The notes beneath the pieces are model-generated. The model worked only from the letters and a program-made list of their open reading frames with translations, did not search any database and had not been told where the DNA came from. A stretch of 64,000 nt of DNA, taken from Dasyornis broadbenti (Eukaryota > Chordata > Aves > Passeriformes > Dasyornithidae). Numbering within the stretch: position 1 is the first letter of the stretch; every line of letters begins with the position of its first letter. Made by a program: the position numbers and the translations under genes. The stretch lies in contig VZRN01006621.1 in the NCBI GenBank assembly GCA_013397935.1, positions 63,489 through 127,488 of the forward strand, read 5' to 3'. Positions 25,974 to 39,569 of the stretch are shown here, piece by piece.

Positions 25974-28638
25974 TCCATTTACTTCAGTTAAAAACAGTAG
26001 CAATATTAAGAATATCTACTGGGGTTTTGTTAGAATTTTTTCTCTGTTCATTCACTGGCATAGTGAACCTGCTTCCTTTTTCTTTGTATTAACATATTTT
26101 CTGCTTGCTTTGTAACATTCATTCATCCTACTTCATAAATAAAGGCATCAGGGAAGCATAACAACCCAACCAATTAATATGCCTAGTGGCTAGTCTGTCA
26201 AGGATCTATGTATAAATAAGAGAAAGAGCATCATCTAGTGAATGATTTGGGACACATAACTTCAGCTCCTGTCGAAAATTACTCCATAGGGGAGCCTCTC
26301 TGCCTTTCAGCAGTATCTGTGCACGCCAGGCTCCAATCTCACAGTGATTAAAGTGAGCTGGTATGAAACTCCCCCATGTTTAAAACAATGCATGAAGCAA
26401 AAATCTTCTGTAATCTTAACTCTGCATTTCAGTTTCAAAACTGTGTTTTCTGATTTTTGATTAGTGACTTCCTATGTTTAAGAATAGGGCAGGGGAATTA
26501 TTTTGGGAAATTTTTGTGCAACAACTGCTGCAGCCTGACCTGGTAGTTGCACAATGCTGCTAGGCCAAGAGTAACCAAATGTTATCAGTATATTACCTCC
26601 ACATGATATGTTGCAGAAAACCACTAGAAGCAAACTCTGCATTTCTGCTGTCAATATCTAAAGAACCAATTTCGAAGGAGCATTGCGCTCAACCTGTTTT
26701 TGTGAGGTCTTCTCTCACCCACAGACATTTAACCTATCATTGCTGGAGCTGCTTCTAAGACTTTAAACGCCTGATGAGCTTCAGGACACAGATATTTAAT
26801 TATTGAAGAAGTGTTTTGTGCATTGACAGAGAAATGTTGCTTTCTGCCTTGATGTACTACAGTCATGCTGCGGCCTCATACAGAAAATAAGAAGGTGCAT
26901 AGAATTTTTTACATTAGCCATAAAAAATCATTATACAGACACAGTACTGATCTTTTATTCTTTTACCCATCTCCTTTTCTTGCTATTGCTGCCATTGTTT
27001 TCTATCTATGCTTTTGGCCCAATCTCTTTTTTCTTCTGAATAATTGATTTTATGGTATCACGTAATTCCAAATATATCCTCATTTCCTGCTTCTCTCTTT
27101 AAATGTACTCTAATTTTTATTGTTTTCTTTCTAAAATGCTAAGTCTTTTACCTGTTTTTTACTTACTGCCTTTAGTACTAACCAAATAGTACCAACATGT
27201 ACTCCTCAGGCATGCTGGGAATAGGAAGAAGAGGAAAAGAAAGCTGAGAAGAAAGAGGAGAAAAATGCATTTTAATTCTCTGGGTCCTTTAAAGTTTCAC
27301 TTCTGCTCACGTTTAATGCTCCACAGGTAAATGTGTTTTATTGACAGAATCTCTACAAGTCTCTCCACACACAGTGAAGTTTCTGTAAAACATTTCTAGT
27401 GTCTGGACTTCCAAACCAGTATGTAAATGACACTTTCAAAATTTGAGGTCCTTGACTGCCTAATTGCTTCATAAACATGTTTTATTTGACTGGAAGAAAG
27501 CATTATTCCATCTCTGCCACTGATTGTGGATAAGGTTTATTTTAGATGCAAGTGTTTTGATACTATCAAGAACTCGTAAAGGATACTAAGATAGTGCAGT
27601 GTATTTGTGGGTCAGATCAATTGCTTCTACATGTAGTCTTATCACATGAGAATCATTTTAATGCCTAGTGCATCCAGTAGTGCATTAGGAATGCATAAAG
27701 ATTTGTTATGTTTACCCTCTCAGCTTTAAGAGTCTGTCCATTGAAATGTTGCATAATGGGGGAAAGTATAGATTTGAATTTTTTATGTGAGAGATAGATT
27801 TGGGGTGTTTGCTGATTTGTTAGTTTGTATTTTTAAGAAAAATTAAAGGATCTTAAAATTTAAGATTTACAATCTTTTAGACTGACTGGATCCATCAGCC
27901 TAAATTTTGTTTTCTATATGTTGTCTTTCTCCTTGTAAAAATCCATAGGTTTAGTCAAGCAAAACTGTTGGGTATATTTCTCATCCAGTTTTTCAAGATA
28001 ACATCAAGTCAGGCTAAAGAAAATCTAGATAAAACTTGCACATAAAAGTAATTTTCAAGAAATACATTCTGTGATTGTTAGTATGATATTGTTAATGTTT
28101 AAGAAAGGAAATGAAATTTTTGCGTCTTTTCACCAATTTCTGAAAAATATGTTGCCACGTGTGCATCTGTGTTTTGTCTCTAGGAGTTCAGAACTTTGCT
28201 CATGCTGCTCTAAACCAGCAAGCTCATAGAAAATGTATGGTATATTATTTAACTCTCCTGTTAGCAAAGTGGGATGATACCTCTCCAAGAACATGATGTG
28301 CAACTCAAGTGACTCTCTCATGCTCTGCATATCTAATAGTGAATAGCCCAAGTGATTAATTAGCAAACATGTCGCAGGCCAATATTTGCAATTCCAGCTA
28401 GGCCAAATCTGAATATCTAGGTGATCTCAGCTACTTACACATTTGAAAATGAGACTTGGACTTCTGTGTTACTTGCACATTGCTGTGCAATTTGTCCTAA
28501 ATATTTTTACATCCTTTACCAAGAAACAGTGCAGAGCTCTTACAAAAGATATATCTTTTTTTCACCTTCTACATTACTATTTCAGTATATTTATACAGAT
28601 GTGCTGAAAGAATACTGAATTTCTTTAAAATATAAATA

Positions 28639-28644
28639 GTATTC
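28639..28644. repeat. Target site duplication, left copy (GTATTC)
   Basis: Identical to 29014-29019 and abuts the TG of the LTR. Confidence 0.7.
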
Positions 28645-29013
28645 TGTTGTGGAGCAGAAAGGCCTTGCAAAGTGAGGGCCTTGTTGCCCTTGTAAGATCC
28701 TTGCTCACTTCTGCTACTTGGGCTAACCAGAGAGCATTCTGGGAATGACTCAGCTAAACTGGAGGTGAAAAACAAGTTACATAACTGGAAAACAATTGTT
28801 AGAACCAAGAAGTGCTCACACTGTGGGGTTGGTGATTGGTTACACCTGTAGCGTGTTCCTATCGTGGTTTATGGTGGTTGGTTAAACACGTTTGTTGTGC
28901 CTCACAAGTATGTAAACTCATAACAGTGTAACAGTTTGAGAACCCTGGGTTTTTACAATAAAATGTCTTCACTTATCACCATCTTGTGAAGTCCGTGCCC
29001 TACAACCTCTGCT
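28645..29013 (+). mobile_element. Solo retroviral-type LTR (369 bp) with 6-bp target duplication
   Basis: The element starts TGTTGTGGAG and is flanked by identical GTATTC hexamers at 28639-28644 and 29014-29019. Near its 3' end it has AATAAA at 28957-28962, then a short R/U5-like stretch. This is the layout of an LTR read on the plus strand. A 6-bp duplication fits beta/alpha-type (ERVK-like) integrases. The end reads CT where CA is expected, one change from the canonical terminus. There is no internal gag/pol sequence beside it, so it is a solo LTR left by recombination. The family name is not known to me. The short minus-strand ORF over the left part is a shadow. Confidence 0.72.
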
Positions 29014-29019
29014 GTATTC
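29014..29019. repeat. Target site duplication, right copy (GTATTC)
   Basis: Identical to 28639-28644 and abuts the right end of the LTR. Confidence 0.7.
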
Positions 29020-29418
29020 ATTATTTTATATAGAAGGAATATGTAGTTTAATCGATAATTGCTGATATTTTCCATATTTCATATCTGTCACTGTGCTAAA
29101 ATAGTTTCTTATATCATTACTTTTTGTTATGTCTGCTAACTACAACAAGCATGAATGCCATTTACTCACGAAAATTAAGAAAAAGTAATATAGTAATGTA
29201 TTGTCCCTGATCATTATTTCAATCTTCACACTGTGGTTTTAGGGACACTCCTAAATGGGAGAGTTGTTACGGTGTTATAAAAGGCACACAAATGTTTTCT
29301 GTTCAAAATATCAAATTTTCCTGCATTGGGAAAAGCAATGGGTTACACAGGTATGACACAGGTAGTCTTTTATATTTATTGAAGGACCATACAGTGTAAC
29401 TACAAAACATATAAACAA

Positions 29419-29462
29419 AAATCAGACGAAAACAAGAAAAAAATCAGACGAAAACAAGAAAA
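29419..29462. repeat. Tandem duplication, two identical 22-bp units
   Basis: Two perfect copies of an A-rich unit containing TCAGACGAAAACAAG. Both keep the CpG, which suggests a recent duplication. Confidence 0.95.
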
Positions 29463-30497
29463 GAAACTGCCAGAAAGAAAAGAAGAAAATTGTAGTAGAG
29501 TTTTTTCTACTTGGAAATTTTCTCAAAAAATATCTATAATGCATCAAATTTCTGAGATGTAACTGAGTTGCATAGTAAAAGGTATCACTGAATTCTGGGA
29601 CACAGAAACACAAGTGTCTGCAGCTACAACTCCAAAGAGATTTTTTTTTAGGGTTATGCAATAACTGATCTTTCTGGAGCTTCTTTACCACATCACAGTT
29701 TTGAAACACAACACTTTGTATGAATTTAGATGTAGTACGACACCATAAAAATTTAGTTTCCCAAATCTAGTACTTTCAGAAGAAGCCATATGTCTTTAAA
29801 AAGAAAAGCAAGGTCCAATTTCTGTAGCCAGTAATAATGACAAAATTGAAACACAGAGGTATTTTAGGGTCAGACTTTCCCTTAAGCATATTTTTTCTTT
29901 TCTCTTGTTTGATCTGCTCCTATTAGTGCATTAATTTGCAGGTGGTTACATGATGCAGATGGAGCTGTTAAGAATTTTGTGTTGGTTTCTATCTTTGAAC
30001 CTCTGCACCTATGACTCAAATCAAGGCAAGTCATTTTCTTTTATCCTCCTGCCTTACTTAGAACTCAGGGCTTGCAAGACTATTAGAAGTACACAGTAAG
30101 TGCACATGGACAGTGATGGGAATTTCATTGCTTTCACTTCCAATATGCCTGCAAGCCAAAGGCTGTGGTCTAGGAGAAAGTCAGTCTGGAAGGAAAGGAA
30201 AGATAAAACCCGCCTGCCAGCCAGCAAACAGGAGAGTCAAACCTATTAAATGATAGTGCAGAAACATCAGGCTAGAACATTATTATTGCTTTAGATGACA
30301 CAGTCACCTCTCAGCTGAACTTCCTCTGCTCGAGTAAGTCTGGTAAAGCAGTGACAAGTGGATGAAACTAAATTCTGAGCTGCATTTGTGTTCATCATTA
30401 GCAAATATGCCCTTTCATTTTTTCATTGCCAGACAGAGTTTATGATTACATATAATTTTGGGTGATCTTTGTCTAGAAATATTTGTGATTTTCTTCA

Positions 30498-30540
30498 TAT
30501 ATGTATGTATGTGTGTGTGTGTATACATGTGTATATATAT
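30498..30540. repeat. TG/TA-type microsatellite
   Basis: ATGT units, (GT)6 and (TA)n in a row. Alternating purine-pyrimidine sequence, likely to vary in length between individuals. Confidence 0.9.
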
Positions 30541-33500
30541 CTTGTTTGTATGCAAGCATGGAGCAGAATAATCTGAAAAAAGAAAAATCTGTTGGTAAAA
30601 GCTTAGAAGCATAATGTAAGAAGCAACACGTGGAACCATTTTTAATAATTAGATAAAGCAGAGGAGATTAGGGCCTGTTCAGAGGAGTCCTAGTACAGTA
30701 AAGAATTGACATTTTTTAAGCAGAGGAATATAGTAAAAGAGAGTAAAAAATAAACCAAAGAAAGGAGAAAGAAGAGAATGAGCCTCCAGCTCTGTGTAGA
30801 TAGACTCAGAACCAGTTAATAAACCTTGGAAGAGATGGTTTTTAGGAAAAAAGCTAAACAAAATTGAAAATATAGCCTCAAGGAGGCTGTAATCCTAATA
30901 ACGTTCTTGTTTTCAAAAATCTTAAGCAGAACTTTTCCAGATACTCTGTGTTTCTTTATATGGAAAACCTTACTTTTGCCAATATGTTGGGTTGTGAGGA
31001 GTGTCAAATTTTGGATCTTTCTTTCAGCAAGCTAAGAGTAAGACCAGAATGAGATTGTTGCATATCAGAATACATAGGAAAAAGTATGTGATGACATATT
31101 CTTGTCTGACTTCTGAAAGTTCAGACAGTTAGGGGGGTTAAGGTCAATTCTGCCAGGTAGCTTAGAGAAAGCACCTCATCCTAGTCCTCTGAGGTATTCC
31201 AGTCCTACAAAACACTAGGTGCTTCCTCTATGCTCCCTGGCTTTATGTTCAAACTTGTGTTATGAGCAAAACAAAAGCGTATCTCGGATTTACCAGTGAT
31301 ACTGCTAGTATTATCACGGTTCATATTAACATATGGCAGAAGTTATTACTCTTCCAGGCAAAGTTATACCCACACAATACACCAATTAGCAAAATTGCTC
31401 AACCAAAATAAAAGGTGAAACTACTCACGCAGTTGAATTATTAATCGGGTACTTTGCAGGTGTCTCTATAACCTGAACTTCTTTCTCACTGTTCTGGTCG
31501 CAAATGGTTTTTTGATCCCTTAGACAAGTGCACGTGAATGGTATCCCTAAAGGTCTGTCAACTCAGTGTTTATGGTGGAAACTTCTTCAGGTCGTCTTCA
31601 AATTTCTTCAATTTTTAAAATTTTGGGGTTTTTTTGTTGGTGTTTGTCAATATGCATCTTTTCCATTTACCCTGCAATTCTATACTGTAAAAATGCTTTT
31701 ATTATCATTGCTTGCTGGACCTTTGATAGAAATGGAACAGGGAAGTACAGGCATATATGCTATTGGTAAGTATTAGCTCAAACAATTAAGCATTAGATAA
31801 AATCATTTAATAAAACAAGTTTGAATAAGTGCAGGATTAATAATAGTGAACAAGGTGTGTAGTTTAACAACAACCGCTATTTGATTTTTCTAGTAGACTT
31901 TAGTAACCCGAGTCTTTAGTATCTAGTGCAATAAACTATTTAAGACAAATCAAGACAATTCCAGACTTCAATTTTACTTGAATATGTTTGGCACCTTCCC
32001 ATGAGAGAAAAGAGTTTCAGGGAACAGATTTCATTTGAATTCACTCGGGCTTGTGTTCTGCTAGTAATACTTGATATTCTGTCCTAAAAATTAAAAACAA
32101 GTGGATGAAACTGTCTAAAGAAATCAAGATTTACCCATAGTCTTCGGTGGGAATTAATGTTATAGAGGAAGCATTAGTGTTCTGGAAAGTTTCTGCAAAT
32201 ATTTGATTTGAGTGTGATATATTGTATCAAGATCTGGACTTTAGTAATAATATAATCAAATAAACATTTTTTTTCTAAAAGGCCACTGCCAACTGGTGAT
32301 TAATGCCTGTTAAAAGCACAGTGATATTTCTTGCCAAGCGAGCCTTTTCAAAATCAATATCACTTAAGAAGTCCCATCTATTATAAATAACAACCTTTTA
32401 CTTATTCAGTGTTTTCATTCCATTGAGTTTGTTGCAACTTTACTTACCATTTTAGCAAAGCTGGTCTGACATTCCTAACATCCTCGCTAGTGCATGCATA
32501 ATTAATACTAAGCAAACAGGTTCAGGAAAATTAATAGTGACAACCAAAGTGCCAAGACCATTTGCTCATCTCTTTTGCCTGTACATATCCAGAAATCTCT
32601 TTTAGAGATTAACGCAGACATAGCATGGTGTCTGAGAATCCCATAAAACCAGCCTACCCTCCAAGAGAAGAAAAGGTTGGAAGGACTAAATGGAAAGTTG
32701 GCCTATGCCTTGGGTTAGGCAGCTCTGAAATAATTTAAATTTGATCTCTCTAAATATGTTCTTACTCTGTCTTTCTGATTCTTGGAAAACAGACATTGTA
32801 GAGATATGCATTTCTTAATTTGTTAAATTTCTTAAATCTGAAAACATATGGAATTTCCACAGGGTGTTTTTTCTGATTTTTTGTTTGTCTGTTTTGTTTT
32901 GAAATATTGAAGGTCATGTCTTTAGTTTAGAAAAAGCAATGAAAAGGTGGAAGAAAACGTAAGAATATGAAACATTTCCAAAAAGCTTAAGCTGCTGCCT
33001 AACTGCTTTGTATTTTTTATGGAGGTCTCAACCCAAACAAGTTCGGTAAAAACAGTCCATGTGACAAAATCTACCTGGGTTTTTGGAGAACAGTTTTGTG
33101 AAATACAAGATGGCAGCTAATAAGCCACAAAGTACCAGGCATTCAGGGCGGATCAGTGAGCAAGTACACTGGAGGCAGAGAATTTGTAAAGGCGTGAGTA
33201 AAAAAGAAGCAGTAGAGAGAGTAAGAACAATGGAGGGGTAAAATCTCTTTTCTGTTGATAAGCTACCACCAGAGCCTTTTCAAGAATTTTTACATTGAAA
33301 CCAGTTCTTAAGGAAGGAATGGCGCCAGCAATGTCTGCAGTTCTATATCTAGGTTCTCATTGCCCACAGGTTCAGGTCATTACTCCATTTAATAATACCA
33401 ACATTGGCATGGTCCCACAGATTAGACCACTAATCTCTAGTGAATATATGTAAATTGGTAGGTTTATTTTTATTTTAGTATGATATCTGGGATATGGCAA

Positions 33501-35269
33501 AATATTTAGGCTGATCTATTTCACTTAAAAGTGTATTCCTAGAAAAGAACAGATGAGTTGCAAATTAAGAACTTTAACCCTTCAGAAGTATGCTGCATTA
33601 TGTATAAAATTACAATGTTTGCATTCACTTGCAGTTCTTGAAGTGAAAAGAATGACATGCTGGTATAGCCTGTATGCATATGCATATATATGTGCATGTA
33701 ATTCACATGTGGTATTTATAACTTTAGATAACAGTATGAAAAGCTCTTCACTGTCATGAAGAAGAACAAATAGCAAAAAATTCACAAATATCACCTTTAG
33801 AGACACATCTTTGCATTGACAGGTACAATTGGTCTTACTGTAGAACCATGCTTACTATTTAACATTAATTTTGAGGAAATAGAGGACAGCAGACCTATCC
33901 ATGGCTGGTGACAACTGATGAAACAGTTGTGTCCAAAAGATGTGTCAAACTGCCTGTGGTAGTCCAAGAAGAAAAGAGGGAAGCTAGCTGGTAGACCACA
34001 ATGCAGGATGAGAAGCAGGAGAGGAGAATGTCTTGTCCAAGGAAGAGGAGATTTGTTTCATCTTTCCTGCTCAGCTCATCAGCTTCCCTTTCTTCCTACT
34101 AGAGGTGTCTTCATCATCCTTGTGTAACAGAGGTACTGTTTCAGCTGCTTTTATCTCTTGATACTGTTTTATCCTCTCCATCACTACCACCCACCTTCCA
34201 TTTAAACTAATTTAAATTAATGTCTCCATTGACTGTGTCAGAGATTTAATAACTGTTCACATTACAAAAGACGCATTTAAAATTTATCTTTACTTCCTTT
34301 TGTTTAACTAGCTGTGCTGGAAGCTGAACAAAAAGAATAGTTCAATTGATCAATTTTTGAAAACTATCATGTCTAGTTTTGAATGGCAAACCACTGTAGC
34401 AGAAATAGTTCATATAGTAATGGTAGATAGTCTTAAAGTGAGTATTTTAGATAACTCAGGCAAAACTGAATCAATGACAGTTTAGAAACTGAAATTTTCC
34501 GAAGTGTGGGCAGGTCAGAAGGACAAGAGTATTTATATACTGATCACCTAGATAATATGTCGAGCGCTTTGTGAACTTGGATTTGATTAGGTGTAAGATA
34601 TAGGGAGCTTTTTTAAAGGAATAAGCTTCTGATTTCATTGTAGTAAGTTAAAGGCTAATGATCATCCTCTACTGACACTCTGTACTAGTTTGTTCCAGGT
34701 AACATCTGAATCCAAGCACAAAATTCCGTATATGTTTGTTCCTAAGGGGACAGCAAATAGGATGTAGTAGATCTAGGTGAGGTGCTTTTTTGGTTTTGTT
34801 TTTTTCTTCCCAGTCTGTTCAGTCACAATTATGGATGACATTGTACGCAATGTTTTGTTTATTCCTCTACAGGTTAAGCCAAAGGTATAATTAAAGTGCT
34901 ACATAATATGTCTTTTCTAGTCCTATTTTTTAAAAATAAAATTAAATTAAATACAGAAACAATGGTTGCTTTATGTACTACTTTTGCATCTTAAATATCT
35001 AATTATGAGATCACAGATTTTGATATGATTTTTATTTATGTGCAAAATTGGAGATCTTTATGAATTAGCTATAAAGATCTTCTGAAAAGAGATCCAATTG
35101 TGATCAGTACTTCTACAGACTTCTTTAACCTAACCAAATGCCAACCTTATATTCTTTCTATTCAAATTATTTTATAGAAAACATTTCTGCTTCATTTTGC
35201 TTCACCTTCTGTTACAATAAGAGTATAGAGCTTTGGCAGAAAAAAAACAAACCTTGCCTTACAGCTGGT

Positions 35270-35480
35270 CCGCAGGGATCACAAGGGCTGGGTGTGACTG
35301 GGCTTAATTTCTGACTGTTGTCAATTCAGCACTACCAGCCTGGTTGAATTTAATAAAACTTGCACAATCACTGATTCACGAAGCCAACAGTTTACCAATC
35401 CAATGCAATAGGTCTGGCCAAGTTCAGCGAGAGCTTACACAATCCAGATTCATGAATGGTGCAGTTTATTGAAGCAACAG
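35270..35480 (-). repeat. LTR-like interspersed repeat fragment with 75-bp internal direct repeat
   Basis: Two related stretches, 35359-35382 and 35434-35456, share CTT.CACAATC.(.)GATTCA.GAA and are followed by CAGTTTA at similar distance, so a unit of about 75 bp is repeated. On the minus strand, CAATAAACTGCACC near 35470-35480 looks like an LTR poly(A) region followed by R/U5. Several CpGs remain. I cannot name the family or find termini or target duplications, so strand and borders are tentative. Confidence 0.35.
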
Positions 35481-38400
35481 GGCAGCAAATGTTTCTAATT
35501 ATCATGCAGCAGTCAAATTGATTGCTATAGAAAACTCTATATACTAAATATTCTCCTTCCTTTTGTTGAAATAATATTTCCCACCAAGTTTCTAAACAAT
35601 TATTTTGCACCTCCATGTTCAAGACTATTTACTGTTCTTAAAACATCACTGTATTTGTTACCCTGGCTGTCACCCATTGAAGAAGAATATGTACCATTTA
35701 GATATCAAATGCTTCAACCAATCTTATAAAAAAACTGGTTTTTGATAACATCCTTAAATTACTCTGGAAGGATTTTCATCATAAAGTAGGCCGTTTTTGT
35801 CTTGTGACCTGGAGCTCCAGTTTCCCATCACAACTCTCTTGGAGGTGGGGGGAGTTACAGAAGCTGCAAGCTGTTGATGGAAAATACATAAAGGATGAGA
35901 GTAATTTTTCACAAAATAAACCAATTATCTTTAAGAAACAAGCCTTTCAAGATCTGTTGGCCACTCAGAATGTTAAGCGAATTAATTGTCAACCTGTGAG
36001 GGAAGTGAGGGCTACCTATGTCTGTTCCCCCATGTCCTTCCACTCCGCTGAAGGGTCTGCTTTAGAGAACAGCAGGGGTTTTGTTGAGTATTTGCTCATC
36101 CACTGAGGCCTGTTTGATTTGTTTACGATTGTGCAAAAGATCACTTGCACATCATTTTGTTTCTCCTTAGTTGCTGGTTAAAATAGAAATTAATATGATA
36201 AACAGGATTTATAAAGCACTAATATAGGCTCCAGCTGTTTTAGTTGAGTTTGCTTTAATATGAATACTACTTACCAGCAGAGGCATGAAATCACAGAAGC
36301 TGAAAAGAGGAACTCCATGAGTTTTGGGTTTTTTTCTGTAATAGAAAATGAACAGATGACTAGTATTATCAGCAAAAAGAAATAGAGAAAAAAAAGACAT
36401 TGGCAATAATTTAATAAAAAGGAAAATGACGATATGGTGAATGAATTATTATAATGCTATCAATCACAAGCATTTTTTGGTTGCACTACATTTGTGAATG
36501 TTTCAAAATATTCTGGCTGTGCAACATGAAGTATTTCAAGAAGTAAATGCAAAACATATTGGTTCTGTCCTACAAGTAGTTTGGTTACCCATGCATTATA
36601 CCTTATTAAAAGTAAGAACTAAGCTTCTGTAAAACATATAAATCACTTTTTAAAATTATACTATTTATTCATCCATACTTAACGGCACAAGCCCGTAATT
36701 TTTGCATTTACCAAAAAAGTAACCTATTAGTTTTTCAGCATTAAAGGTGAAGTGAGAATTTTCTGCCTACCTGCACGTAAAATCCTGTCTTCAGACAAAA
36801 ATCTAATTTGCAGAAGCCTGACTGCTTTCACAGAACAGATCTGTTAGGCATAAGTTGGTCCTGTGTTGTTACACAGGTGCCTTTTGTTCTTTTGGATGCA
36901 AAGTGCCAACAAAGCCATGATGGTGTGACTGGATCAATGAGAAGTTTGCCTGCGTTCAGTGAAGAAGTTCATGGTTTTCTGAACCTACACTACTTTCCTC
37001 ATCCTGAGAAATAGAACAGCACTGATATTTTGGGTAGATTTATAACTGTATCATGCTTTTGCACAGATGCTTGAACTGATATGGGTAGGCACCCTCTAGT
37101 AGAATGGACACCTTCATACTTTTTTAAACAGTACATGATAGAAATAGCTAAACAAAAAGAGTCATATGCCAGGGATAGACCTGGCAATCAGCAAAGGCTT
37201 CAAAAATAATTCTTGACTTTATAACTCAGAGAGTTACAAATGAATAATTCAAAATTTAAATATTTGACTTACAGTATGACAACTAATTTGCTAACTCTCT
37301 TGAGTTTATCAGGTAAATATCAGCCTTAAATTTTAATCAATTCTTGAATTCTAAAGAAGTTTTTAGAACTTGTGTTGAAATCAACCATGGTTAAGATTTT
37401 CAGGACTGCTTTTCTAGATTTAGCCTCCCATATTATCTCTCTGAGGAAGCATAGACTTTCTATCATTCTGAACATCCTCTCTATCGAATAACATTACAGC
37501 CTTGGTCCTGCCACCTCCTGATGATCTGGGCCAAAACCAGGACAGGATATAAAGTCATGTCTTCTGAAAGTAAGGTTAGAAGAAGGCTCTGAGCTTTGAA
37601 AAATGCAGAAAAAAGAAATAAAGAGACAGCATCTAAATTATATAAAGAGTGAGCAGTGCTGAAATAGATGTCTTATCCACTTCCAATCATGTTTCCTTCA
37701 AAGACACGTTAAATTTTAATCTTAATCTCAATAAAACTAAAGAATGCATCCCAATTCTAGTGACTTAATGGCAAAAAATCATCTGAAATTCAGCTTTTTG
37801 TAGTGAAATTAGTGATCATGTATGGTTGTTAGTGTGGTCTACATGTATTATCATTTTATATTGTGAATTCATCACTAATATAAATAATAAATTACGTAGT
37901 AATTTAATTGGTGTTTTCTTCAACAAAACATGCCAAATTTAAGAAAAAATATTTAAAAAACCAGTTCTCTGACTTTCTTTTCAATGGTCTATCACAATAA
38001 ACAGTGGATCTTCATCTGAGAATGGGATGTAATGCCATGCTCAAGATACTGGCATACAGATAGTACAACATGACAGAAAATGACACATCCTAGTTTATTG
38101 CTGGCTCACTGACTCAAAGAAAGAAAGAGGGGATATTAATTAAAACCAGTGATGGTTTAGACAGGAGAGCTGCAGGGGAGGGGGAAAGTATACAGATAGA
38201 TAATGTCCAGAAGAGAATTAACATTGAAATGATTCCCTTCTGCCTCTAACGAGAAAATTTGGTCTGTGACAAGAGCAGTCCATTAACTGATGTGACCTGA
38301 CTGGGCTTCTTAGTGCTGCCGGCTGTATTATTAAGACAAATGAGAGGCAGAGAAGCCATGACTGTATAGGCAAACAGATCACACCTGGGTGCTTGTGCCA

Positions 38401-39569
38401 GATTAATACCTTTTACACTGCATGACTAAACCAAAGGTTAAAGTTCAAGAAAGTCAGTCAAGCAAATGATGGGATTATAGTTCAGGGTGAAAAGATGGGG
38501 GAGGATGGGGAGGTATGATGAATGTTCTTTTCCCAGAGGAATTATAAACAAATGTAGTCTTTTTTGATAACATACTTAATTTTCCTTCTTGTCTCAGGCC
38601 ATTTAACAAATGGCAAAAAAAAAAAACAAAGAATATTTCAAAATTACAGTTCTTACCTCATAATTTAAAGTATGTGTCAAAACAATTAGAGTTTGTTACA
38701 TTTCCCTCAATACATGAAAAAGAATTTAAGTTTTGAAATGAGTTATAGAAATGAGTGGAGGAAAATACTATCCATATTTCTTTATGATAGGAAAGAAAAA
38801 CAGAACTGGAATATAGAAAAACAGTTACTGTTAAAACCTTTTTCATTATTAATGTCAAACTAAAATCATATTCCAAACATAATGCAAATATTGCATGAAT
38901 TGTCATAAAAATCAAATCAGATTATTGCTTCTGCCATTTAGAGATGGAAAGTTTAAACCAGGAAAAAAAAAGGGCACAGAGACCATTGTTGTCAGCTTAT
39001 TCATCAAAAGCAACAGACAAGAATCAATGTATTTGTCTTATGTTGCAAGATTTTGGAGAAGAGGCTGCAGGGGTGATGGTTAAAGTTCCTCTGGTATACA
39101 TCTTTTTGTATGAAGATCTTGAATGAAAAAGGAGGCTTTTAAAAAATTTCCTGAGAATAAATACAACTACTCTAGAGTGAAAAATTATCGGAAGCAATCA
39201 AGAATTTATTAAAGAAACCAAATCAAACACACAGCTTCAAAGTACCCATTTTGAAAGAAAGCTGGGAGCCCTAAGGAGAGATGTTTTTTTCATAAACTTC
39301 AGGTTTATGTCCATATGACTATGGACAACATACGAAGTGGATGATCACACCCCCTAGGAAAAAATTCTGCAGTATAGCATGCACATTAGGACTAAAAACC
39401 AAAGTAACCTTTGTTCCCTTCATTTGCCAGAAAATCCACTAGGAAATTCGCTGACTACTTTTATGAGGCAAAGGTCTTTGACAACTAGTGGTTCTAAATA
39501 CTGATTTCTATTTTGAAACTAATTGAAGATATGCAATATGTCAGAAAATTAGAAATAGTTCTAGTTTAA
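35481..39569. other. Intergenic, no gene recognised
   Basis: AT-rich. The 100-codon frame at 35804-36106 has no recognisable motif. The stretch at 38280-38420 is less AT-rich and holds TCACACC and CATGACTG motifs, and could be conserved non-coding sequence. No transposon was recognised. Confidence 0.55.

Larger units (their letters stand above)
25554..28644. other. Intergenic, no gene recognised
   Basis: AT-rich. Contains the A-rich tract at 25899-25973. No gene, RNA gene or transposon was recognised. Confidence 0.6.
29020..35269. other. Intergenic, no gene recognised
   Basis: AT-rich unique-looking sequence. Contains a 22-bp tandem duplication (29419-29462) and a TG/TA microsatellite (30498-30540). 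ORFs are under 100 codons and lack recognisable motifs. Confidence 0.6.

Noticed and set aside
28068..28085. CR1 3' terminal repeat (ATTCTGTGATTG)
   Set aside because: Only one unit, with no CR1 body on either side.
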